Source: Rhodothermaceae bacterium (GTDB lineage: Bacteria > Bacteroidota > Rhodothermia > Balneolales > Cyclonatronaceae). Taken from it: a stretch of 62,648 bases of DNA. Under the pieces are notes generated by a model. It was not told the origin of the DNA. It was given only the letters and a program-made list of their open reading frames with translations, and ran no database searches. Shown piece by piece: positions 44,699 through 52,354 of this stretch (its first letter is position 1; every line of letters begins with the position of its first letter). The stretch covers positions 1-62,648 of the forward strand of contig JAIVHB010000013.1 of assembly GCA_020201275.1 (NCBI GenBank), read 5' to 3'. A program made the translations under genes and the position numbers.

Positions 44699-44719
44699 AG
44701 AAAAACCTCCGTCGGTTGC

Positions 44720-45217
44720 TTATGCATCACTCGGAAGACCCCTTTCACGCATGGCTTCCGACAGCTTTTCAGCGTTCAAAATGCCCATAAAGGGGAGCAG
44801 ATTAGTAGTGGTTTTGATCACATAGGTGGTAAGTTCCTCACGGCAGATATCAACAAGGTCTTCCTTGTCCCAGGGCTTGGCTACATAGCGGTTAAGCCCG
44901 GCCTTGTTCACGGCTTTTATGGTGGCGTCGAGCCCGGCCTGCCCGGTAAGCAGCACCTTCCTGGTCTCTTTGGTCTCCTCCCGGCCCTGCAGTTCTACAA
45001 GCAGTTCCACACCGTTTTCTCCCGGTAGCACATGGTCGCAGAGGATGAGCCCGATCCTGTCGCCGTTTTCATGGATTTCATCAATCACTTTTCTGGCTTC
45101 ATTCGCGGTTACTCCTACCTCGATCGGGAACACTACCTCCAGGGCGGAAATGTCGTTCACGATAACATCCAGCACTTCTGCCTCATCTTCAATGCAGAGA
45201 ATATAAATAGTTGACAT
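44720..45217 (-). CDS. Single-domain response regulator with short tail
   Basis: The 165-residue protein is a receiver domain with phosphoacceptor D61 (LILCDHVLPGENG), an acidic N-terminal pocket (CIEDEAEVL) and the AKPWDKEDL motif. The last 45 residues form a helical tail (PFMGILNAEKLSEAMRERG) without a known output domain. A good Shine-Dalgarno, AAGGAG, stands before ATG 45217. It is 21 bp upstream of the histidine kinase and 24 bp downstream of the transporter gene, so the three probably form one signal unit. Confidence 0.9.
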   Translation of the reverse strand: MSTIYILCIEDEAEVLDVIVNDISALEVVFPIEVGVTANEARKVIDEIHENGDRIGLILCDHVLPGENGVELLVELQGREETKETRKVLLTGQAGLDATIKAVNKAGLNRYVAKPWDKEDLVDICREELTTYVIKTTTNLLPFMGILNAEKLSEAMRERGLPSDA

Positions 45218-45241
45218 GGCATCATCTCCTTACAAATTGGT

Positions 45242-46718
45242 TCAGATCATGAACGGCCATACAAAGGTGGCAATAAGCAGCCCTACGACCAATCCAATTA
45301 TACCAACAATAATACCCACTTTCACCATATCCGAGGTTTTCAGGAATCCGGTGCTCATGGCTATGGCATTTGGAGGGGTTGATATGGGCAGCATCATGGC
45401 TATGTTGCAGGCAATCCCGACAAAAATACAGGTAATGATCAGGTTAAAACCCTCACCGGCTATACCCGAGGTGCCGATACTGATGGCCAGGGGGATGATG
45501 AGGGTTGCGGTAACGGTGTTCGAAAGAAAGTTCGACATCATATAGGCCACCAGCCCGAATACGAGCAGCAGCATCAGTTTTGGCAGGGTTTCCCAGCTGA
45601 TGCTCGATACGATCCAGGTAGCAAGGCCGGTGTTGTCCATGGCCACACCAAGGGCTATACCGCCGGCAACAAGCCAGAGTACATCCCAGGGCAGGTTGCG
45701 GATATCCTCTTTGGTCAAAACACTTGTTACGGTTAGGGCAGTGATGGGCAGAAAAGCGACCATGCTACTGGGTATGCCGTGCTGTGCCTCGGTGATCCAG
45801 AGGATTACCGTAAGGGCAAAAATTACATAGAGGGTGATGGCTTTGGCTGAGGTGTTGAACTTGCCCTCCAGCTTCAGCTTGAATTCGCTGAGAGTAGGCG
45901 GGAAGAGGTAACCAAGCGTAAACCAGCTCACCAGCAGCAGGATGATAACGATCGGCATTACCAGCAGCATCCACTCACCAAAGGGGATGGAAATACCCTG
46001 CTGGTTCAGCGCGGCGATAACGATAGCGTTGGGAGGGGTGCCTATTGGCGTGGAGATACCGCCCACGTTCGCGGCGATCGGTACCGAAAGGGCAAGGGCG
46101 GTCTTGAATCGGTCTTCGGGCGGGAACTGCGCCGTTATGGGAATCACAACCGTCATCATCATGGCTGTAGTAGCGGTATTGCTCATAAAGGCCGAAAGTA
46201 TGGCGGTTACCAGCATCAGCCCGAGGGCAATATACATGGGCTTTTTGCCGAACGGTTTGAGCAGCACACTGGTCAGGTTTTTATGACAGCCCGGGTGCGT
46301 TGATTATGGCCACATCCTCACCGATTTCGGTTACCTGAACCTCAATACGGTTGGTTTTTTTGTCATCAATGCGTACGTAGACCGCTTCGTTGCCGTCGAG
46401 AGCACTTACAGGCACCTGCCAGAGGTTTTCCTGCAGGTTCACCGGACTCGATTCCGGCAGTGTCGATGCTTTGTAAACCGGACCCTGTGCACTCAGAAGC
46501 AGTACCTGCATCATAATGACCAGAAGGGAAGTCGAGTAGATGGGAATGGGTTCCAGCATCCAGAAACTGGCTGCCATCAGAAATATGCCAAGGGCCATAT
46601 GCCCGGCAAACGACAGGCCGTCGAATTGAATGAAAAAAGGGAGGAGAAAGCCGATGAAGCCAAGGGCGAGGCCGGCGAGCCTAACCTTGTTTACCCCTTT
46701 TTTTCTTATGGTACGCAT
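45242..46718 (-). pseudogene. DASS/SLC13-type anion transporter, internally deleted
   Basis: The gene comes in two frames. 46718-46281 gives the first helices (145 residues) and a polar block (WQVPVSALDGNEAVYVRIDD) that resembles the beta domain of RND periplasmic adaptors. From 46267 down to 45242 the rest of the carrier follows: MLLKPFGKKPMYIALGLMLV, MSNTATTAMMM and STPIGTPPNAIV. The central helices that normally precede LLKPFG, with the NPxxxLFLGG block, are missing at about 46265-46285. The substrate would be a di- or tricarboxylate or sulfate. It heads the operon with the response regulator and kinase. Confidence 0.82.
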
Positions 46719-46973
46719 AATAGTTTAATAGTTAGAGTGCGTGAAGCACTTATGAGAGTTTCCGGCTTCTGGTCTGTCGTACTCGGATATGGCTTGAATT
46801 CGTCATCTTCTCTGTTTGCGGGCCGGTACGCCGATGTTAGGGTTGCCTTTTCAGGCGTCTATTAATACATTTTATAAAATCTAATAATGATGTATGAATT
46901 TATTGATTGCATAGGGTAAATGCAAGGGAATGTGTATGGTGAGGGGGGAAATGCAGCCCAGATGGGCTGCAGG

Positions 46974-47082
46974 AACGTCATGCCTGAGTATGGCCAGAGC
47001 GCAAGGAGGAGTACGACGATCCCCTAACGTCATGCAGAGCGCAGCCCTGAGCAAAGCGAAGGGCGAAGTCGAAGCACGTGGG
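46974..47082. repeat. Dispersed intergenic repeat, copies 2 and 3
   Basis: AACGTCATGCCTGAG... (46974-47004) is a partial copy. 47026-47082 runs from AACGTCATGCAGAGCGCAG to GTCGAAGCACGTGGG, like the copy at 25944-26091. Confidence 0.65.
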
Positions 47083-47212
47083 CTCAGCGGTAGCTGGGCC
47101 CCGGGATGATTCATCTAGCATAATCGTGGATGTTTCACTAGCCGCCGGAAAGTTCATTCAGCATAATGAGCCGTGGCTCGGGGAGCGGTGCAGTGCCGGG
47201 CACTGCACACTT

Positions 47213-47263
47213 GGTTCGACTTACACTTCGCTTCGCTTCGTTGCGCTCACCATGACGTTGAGT
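47213..47263 (-). repeat. Dispersed intergenic repeat, inverted copy 4
   Basis: Read on the minus strand it begins CTCAACGTCATGGTGAGCGC and continues with GAAGCGAAGCGAAG and GTCGAA. It is the same family as copies 1-3, turned round. Confidence 0.65.
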
Positions 47264-47292
47264 AAACCATCATTTACGACAGGAGGATACCG

Positions 47293-47676
47293 GTGGTGCT
47301 GATCCGTTTTATAGCAAATGTATTGTGGTTTTTTGTGGGAGGCGGTGTTTTTATAGCTCTCGGCTATCTTTTGGGAGGCCTTGCCCTGTGTCTTACCATA
47401 ATTGGTATCCCGCTTGGAATCCAGACTCTTAAGCTGGCAAGGGTGGGGGTGGCACCGTTCGGGGTCGATATTATTGAAATTCCGGGGCGTAATGGCAGTA
47501 TCAACTTCATATTGAATATCATCTGGCTCATCTTCGGAGGCATCTGGATTGTGATCACCCATATAATTTTTGGCATCAGTACGGCTGTTACGATAATCGG
47601 CATCCCCTTTGCCATTCAGCACCTTAAACTTGCGGAATTAAGCCTGACGCCGTTCGGTAAAAGGATTGTAAGCTAA
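47293..47676 (+). CDS. yccF: YccF-family inner membrane protein with two repeat domains
   Basis: The 127-residue protein holds two copies of the YccF domain (about 5-52 and 68-120). Each has two hydrophobic segments and ends in IIGIP-I-QxLKLA then PFG (TIIGIPLGIQTLKLARVGVA and TIIGIPFAIQHLKLAELSLT). It is an inner membrane protein of unknown role. GTG at 47293 is the start: a full AGGAGG stands six bases upstream. It is isolated between repeats and the cobalamin riboswitch. Confidence 0.92.
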   Translation: MVLIRFIANVLWFFVGGGVFIALGYLLGGLALCLTIIGIPLGIQTLKLARVGVAPFGVDIIEIPGRNGSINFILNIIWLIFGGIWIVITHIIFGISTAVTIIGIPFAIQHLKLAELSLTPFGKRIVS

Positions 47677-47849
47677 CACCAATTAGGCCATTGATGTGAG
47701 CTCACAGGCCATTTAACTTGATAAATATCAGGAAATTGAGCAGATTAAATGAAAGCCCGTGAGTTTCCATGCTGTTTCTTTCCGGCTCGACAGCCAAAGT
47801 ACTGTTTGAATTTATCCGTTCCCGCCTTATCATACCAAATCAGATGTTT

Positions 47850-48034
47850 ACAGCATTCGGTTCTTCCGATGAAGATTAAAAGGGAACCCCGTTCAAATCG
47901 GGGGCTGTACCCGCAACTGTGATCCGCACCACCCCGGTGGTTAGGTTCCGGCCAACTCTGACGCCACTGTTCCGGCTCACCGGAATGGGAAGGCAGCCGG
48001 AACCAGGAGAGCCAGGAGACCTGCCGCGTTCTGT
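47850..48034 (+). promoter_or_regulatory. Cobalamin riboswitch (B12 element)
   Basis: This is a clear adenosylcobalamin aptamer. The sequence has the AAAAGGGAA start of the core (47878-47886), GGGGGCTGTACCCGCAACTG, the GCCACTG block (47963-47969), GGGAAGG and the B12 box AGCCAGGAGACCTGCC (48010-48025). An outer stem can form from ACAG...CGG near 47850 with CCG...CTGT. The boundaries are approximate. It leads the BtuB-like gene and should switch it off when B12 is plentiful. Confidence 0.93.
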
Positions 48035-48039
48035 TTCCA

Positions 48040-48067
48040 CTGAAAACTTTCGGGCTAAAAGTTTCAG
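48040..48067 (+). promoter_or_regulatory. Hairpin between the riboswitch and the btuB-like start codon
   Basis: CTGAAAACTTT and AAAAGTTTCAG form ten pairs with one bulged A. The stem ends one base before ATG 48069. No U tract follows, so it more likely hides the translation start than ends transcription. Confidence 0.6.
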
Positions 48068-48068
48068 T

Positions 48069-50171
48069 ATGTTATTGACCAGAATACCCCTGCGAATTTT
48101 TTCGCTGCTAATCGTGTATGCACTCATGTCTGCTGAGGGATTGGTGCGCGCACAGGTCCCACCCGCACCGGAGCTGATGCCGGTGCCGGATTTGATCCGG
48201 ATAGTGCCGCAACACCTCTTCAAACCCGGATTACTGAGATTTTTTTCCGGTACCGATGCAACCAGCATGAAAAGGAGCATTGTGCTTGGTGAAAAGCCCG
48301 TAGTACCCACCCAACTATCTGCAACGCTCCCCGATACCGTACACCTTGAGGAGATCCGGGTTGAGGCCACACGGCTCTTTCTCGAAGACCGCCTGCATGC
48401 GGTGCGCATTTACCGGGCCGACAGCACCCGGGCACAACACTACAGGGGGGCGCCACTCTCGTCGGTTATCGAAAATGAATTTCCACTGATGGTGCGTAAT
48501 TATGGTCCGGCGGGCATCTCCTCGATTTCGGTGCGGGGCTTCGGACCCGGGCAGACTCAAATCCTGTGGGAGGGCATACCGGTGAATCATCCCATGGTGG
48601 GGCAGACAGATCTGGCCCTGTATCCGGCATCCACTTTCAGCTCGATCGAATTTGTGCCCGGTAACAGTGCGGCCGCCTACGGTTCGGGAAGCATTGCCGG
48701 TACGGTCCATCTGGGCAGCGGCTCCGCCTGGCGCGGGGCTTCGGTTACGCGTACAGTGGGTGACTACGGTCTGTCGCGTGCCGGCATGGACATCACCGAG
48801 GTGGCCGGGCCTTTTACGGTTTCTATGGGTGCATCTGGTTTCAGTACTCAGAACGATTATAGCTATTTCGACCGTATCAGGCAGAGGGATTCCCGCCGGG
48901 CCAATGCCGACAAAGAAGCGTTCAGCCTCAACGGCAGGGTAGCTTATGCGAACGGTAACTGGAAGGCCGGATCAGCGGTCTGGTCGGGCTATAACCGCGG
49001 CGGAGTGCCGGGATCTGTAATTGCCGGGCGTACGGCGGCCAGGCAGAACGATAACTGGCTCAGGTGGGCCGGAAATGCCGAATACAGACATAAAACTACG
49101 CGGTACTACACCCACGGTTATTACTCGCGCCACAATCTCGACTATCTTGATGAGCGATCCCGCATCGACAGCCGCAGTACAAGCCATGCCACAGGTCTGA
49201 CAGCAGGATTGACCAGCTACATCAGCCGCAGGATAACGCTGAATGGACTGCTTCAGGGTGGCCGGCAGTGGATTGATACCAATAACTACGACCGTATCAG
49301 GGGGCGGACGTACGGAGCCGCTGCACTGACCGGTGTGGTAGAGCTGCCGGGAGGGTTCAGGCTGTTTCCCGGGCTGAGGTCCGACCTCTATTCCGATTTC
49401 GGCCTGGCACTTAGCCCCTCGATTGGCATCAACCTTGAGCTTTTCGACCATATTCTTACTCTGCGTGGCCAATACAGCAATGATTTTAGTGCACCGTCTA
49501 TGAACGACCTGTTCTGGTCGCCGGGCGGCAATCCCGACCTGAAACCCGAACGGGGCATAAGCGTTGAGGCAGGCGTTTCCCTGGCCTGGAAATATCGGTC
49601 CCTGTTCCGTATCGCCCTCGACGGCACCGCGTACCGCACTACTTTCCGCGATGGAATCCGATGGTCGCCGGTGAGCGGATCGGTATGGTCGCCGGCGAAT
49701 GTGGCCGGACTAATGGCCGAAGGGATTGAACTGAACCAGGAGTTTACCCTGTGGCTGGCCGGGGTAAGGCTGGATGTTTTCAATATGTGGATGCAGACCG
49801 GCATCTCATCCGATACGCCCAGGTTCGAAGGTGACCCGGCCGTTGGACTTCAGCTTCCGTATGTGCCTGTGCGCACGTTCAAAACCGGCATTTCGGTCAG
49901 CCACCGCTTTTTTACGCTGTTTGGCAACCGCATATATACCGGCGAGCGCTTTACCACGGCCGATCACAGCAGTCCGCTCGATCCCCTGGATTCCTTCACA
50001 GTGATCAATGCCGGGATAACGGCCACCGTGGGCTGGCGAAATTTCTACACAACAGCCGGACTCACATTCAGAAACATGTTCGACGAGGAGTATGAGATGA
50101 TTGCATGGTACCCTATGCCACTGTCGAACAGGGAACTCAGCATCACCATCGGATACCGGCCAAGGAAGTAG
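48069..50171 (+). CDS. btuB: BtuB-like TonB-dependent cobalamin receptor
   Basis: This outer-membrane transporter of 700 residues has a signal peptide (ending GLVRAQ). An N-terminal segment of about 80 residues follows, then a TonB-box-like TVHLEEIRVEATRL, the plug domain (PLSSVIENEFPLMVRNYGPAGISSISVRGFG as the typical block, then GSIAGTVHL) and a long barrel. I chose ATG at 48069, since the longer frame begins inside the riboswitch. The B12 riboswitch before it and the BtuG-like gene after it support cobalamin as substrate. Confidence 0.9.
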   Translation: MLLTRIPLRIFSLLIVYALMSAEGLVRAQVPPAPELMPVPDLIRIVPQHLFKPGLLRFFSGTDATSMKRSIVLGEKPVVPTQLSATLPDTVHLEEIRVEATRLFLEDRLHAVRIYRADSTRAQHYRGAPLSSVIENEFPLMVRNYGPAGISSISVRGFGPGQTQILWEGIPVNHPMVGQTDLALYPASTFSSIEFVPGNSAAAYGSGSIAGTVHLGSGSAWRGASVTRTVGDYGLSRAGMDITEVAGPFTVSMGASGFSTQNDYSYFDRIRQRDSRRANADKEAFSLNGRVAYANGNWKAGSAVWSGYNRGGVPGSVIAGRTAARQNDNWLRWAGNAEYRHKTTRYYTHGYYSRHNLDYLDERSRIDSRSTSHATGLTAGLTSYISRRITLNGLLQGGRQWIDTNNYDRIRGRTYGAAALTGVVELPGGFRLFPGLRSDLYSDFGLALSPSIGINLELFDHILTLRGQYSNDFSAPSMNDLFWSPGGNPDLKPERGISVEAGVSLAWKYRSLFRIALDGTAYRTTFRDGIRWSPVSGSVWSPANVAGLMAEGIELNQEFTLWLAGVRLDVFNMWMQTGISSDTPRFEGDPAVGLQLPYVPVRTFKTGISVSHRFFTLFGNRIYTGERFTTADHSSPLDPLDSFTVINAGITATVGWRNFYTTAGLTFRNMFDEEYEMIAWYPMPLSNRELSITIGYRPRK

Positions 50172-50253
50172 CGAAATCAGGCGTATTGTGGCCGGGCCGG
50201 ATAACAGATCAAATCAAAAAAAACCACCAATTAAACATAAAAAAAGAATAAAG

Positions 50254-51609
50254 ATGAACATTTTGTTACGGCTTTACATCCTCTCACTGGGTATTTCTAT
50301 CATTTTTACCGGGCCGGCAATGGCGCAAAAAGCTCTTAAAGGCATTTATGTAATCAATGAGGGGGCATTCCTTCAGGGTAACGCATCGGTAACCGGGTAC
50401 GATGCTGGCAGCGCGACAGTGACACAGAACGCGTTTTTTGCCAAAAACGGGCGTCCGCTGGGGGATGTTGCCAACAGCGCATCCATCATCGACGACTACC
50501 TATACATCGTGGTTAACAACAGCCATGCGGTGGAGGTGGTCGATAAAAACGACCTGAGGTCGGTTGCCCGGATCGAAATTGACGATACCAACGGAGGAAG
50601 CCCGCGGCATCTGCTGCAGGTCGACGAAAACCGGGCTTTCGTGACCAACCTGTTCGACAACTCCATCTCTGTGATCGACCTGACCACGAATACCGTAACC
50701 AATACGTTCGCGGTAACCGGTTTCCCTGAAGGATTGGTAATGGCCGCAGGAAAAGTATTTGTGGCGCAGAGCGGACTTGGTGGCGGGAATTCGGTGGCCG
50801 TTGTGGATCCGGTTGCCATGGAACTGACCAACACTATTGAAGTCGGCGATAATCCGCAGGTGATCCGGGTGCACAGCAACGGCAGCGTGTGGGTGCTCTG
50901 CACCGGTGACTACGGTTTCGATGAAAGCTTTAATTACGATCCCGACCGGGAGACCTTCGGGGAGATACACATCATCGATCCTGCTGAGGAGACAACAATC
51001 AGGATTATTGAAATCGGCGGACATCCCACCGACATGAAATTTCACGGACCCACGGGAACACTGTATGTACTGAACAATGGAATTCAGGTTGTGAATACGG
51101 AAACGTTTGAGGCCGGAGATGAAAAGCTGATCAACCGGTTTCTGAACTCCTTTTCCATTATCGATACCGATGAGCCCATGCTGATCGGCGGCATAGCGCC
51201 CGACTTTAGTTCCGGAGGGAGGGCGGTAATGTTCAGTATGGAAGGTGTAGCTGCAGACAGCTTTGCTACGGGGATCGGCCCGAGGGATTTTGTTATGATG
51301 TATACTGAAAGCCCGGTATCAGTGAGGGATGATCAGGAACTGCCGGCCGCATTATCGCTGGGTCAAAACTACCCGAACCCGTTCAATCCAACTACGGTTA
51401 TTCCGTTCGAACTGGAAGCCGCATCAATGGTAAGGCTGAGTGTGTTTGATGTGACAGGGGGCAGGATTGCAATAGTGGCTGACGGGAACTATGCAGCGGG
51501 TAGCCATACGGCGGTATTCAATGCGTCGGACCTTGCTTCGGGTGTATATATAATCAGGCTTGAAGCCGGCGGGAATGTTGCAGTCGGGAAAATGATGCTG
51601 GTCAGATAG
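50254..51609 (+). CDS. BtuG-like secreted beta-propeller with C-terminal sorting domain
   Basis: The 451-residue protein has a signal peptide (ending GPAMAQ). A seven-bladed propeller of YncE/DUF5074 kind follows (about 25-355, with steps such as SVIDLTTNTVTNTFAVTGFP and VAVVDPVAMELTNTIEVGDNP). The C-terminal sorting domain opens NYPNPFNPTTVIPFEL. In Bacteroides, BtuG is a surface propeller that binds B12 and hands it to BtuB. This one lies 82 bp after the BtuB-like gene but would be held at the surface by the sorting system rather than by a lipid. The B12 role is inference from context and fold. Confidence 0.85.
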   Translation: MNILLRLYILSLGISIIFTGPAMAQKALKGIYVINEGAFLQGNASVTGYDAGSATVTQNAFFAKNGRPLGDVANSASIIDDYLYIVVNNSHAVEVVDKNDLRSVARIEIDDTNGGSPRHLLQVDENRAFVTNLFDNSISVIDLTTNTVTNTFAVTGFPEGLVMAAGKVFVAQSGLGGGNSVAVVDPVAMELTNTIEVGDNPQVIRVHSNGSVWVLCTGDYGFDESFNYDPDRETFGEIHIIDPAEETTIRIIEIGGHPTDMKFHGPTGTLYVLNNGIQVVNTETFEAGDEKLINRFLNSFSIIDTDEPMLIGGIAPDFSSGGRAVMFSMEGVAADSFATGIGPRDFVMMYTESPVSVRDDQELPAALSLGQNYPNPFNPTTVIPFELEAASMVRLSVFDVTGGRIAIVADGNYAAGSHTAVFNASDLASGVYIIRLEAGGNVAVGKMMLVR

Positions 51610-52354
51610 CGGATTGACGGTTGCCACCAACGGCTTCCGCTACTGCATCCCCAGTACTTATTACAACTAAAATAGATAAAATAATATATAATAATTGACA
51701 GTTATAATATGATTATCACACAAATAATCTACTAAATATATTTCATGTATTTATATGAGAATATTCAGATGTTATCAAATTGTTAAGATGGCAGCAGATC
51801 AGGTAATATAAGTATCCGGATGTAAATATTTATTGTAAGCAAATGTAAGAAACGGTATCAGGTAAAATTCTATGTAGATGATTGTACGATAACAGATATC
51901 CACAAAATCCGGAAAACGATCCGCTAATCAGATAAAGAATATGCTTTTTACGTATTTCTACTGATAATTTATTAAATGATAAGGTTTAAAGAGGGCATGT
52001 CGCAATTAAACTCCATCAAAATGTTGATAATATTGTATATAAAAGAAACAAGGTGTGTTGTTTCAAGCCAGCAGTAAACGGGATGTCTGTACCGTATGAA
52101 TTGTGCCGATGCATGCGGGCGGATGCCGTTTAAGAAAAAGCGCTATTTGTTAACAAGTTATCCACAATCGGCAACTGGAATGTTCAGGCATGAAAACTGA
52201 TGTTTTTTGTCTACATTTTTGTTGAAAAGTTGTTGAAAAAAAAGGCACTTTTAATTTGTCCGGCGTCATGATGGCGTCTATATTTTGTTTCCAGGGTCAG
52301 CACACCCGCATAGAAAATCAGCAAGAAAAAACAACCCCGAACGCCCGCATAAAC
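51610..52354. other. AT-rich regulatory region before nrdJ
   Basis: This stretch of about 745 bp has no gene. It is much richer in A and T than the rest of the window. It holds one perfect DnaA box, TTATCCACA, at 52158-52166, and a near match, ATATCCACA, at about 51896-51904. No second B12 riboswitch is seen. Confidence 0.6.
52158..52166 (+). promoter_or_regulatory. Perfect DnaA box upstream of nrdJ
   Basis: TTATCCACA is the strict consensus and lies about 190 bp before the nrdJ start. In E. coli, DnaA boxes with this sequence control nrdAB, so a regulatory role is plausible. A single site can also arise by chance. Confidence 0.5.

Larger units (their letters stand above)
46719..47292. other. 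Repeat-rich region between the DASS gene and yccF
   Basis: No gene is convincing in these 574 bp. They hold three pieces of the AACGTCATG...GAAGCACGTG repeat family and two small hairpins. One is GCAGCCC-AGAT-GGGCTGC near 46953-46970. The other is GTGCAGTGCCGGGCACTGCAC at 47188-47208, almost a perfect palindrome. Confidence 0.55.

Noticed and set aside
47919-48068. Longer N terminus for the BtuB-like protein
   Set aside because: The extra codons lie inside the cobalamin riboswitch, and a good signal peptide starts at ATG 48069.
51610-52255. Replication origin
   Set aside because: Only one perfect DnaA box is present, no DnaA box cluster, and neither dnaA nor dnaN nor other usual origin neighbours are in the window.
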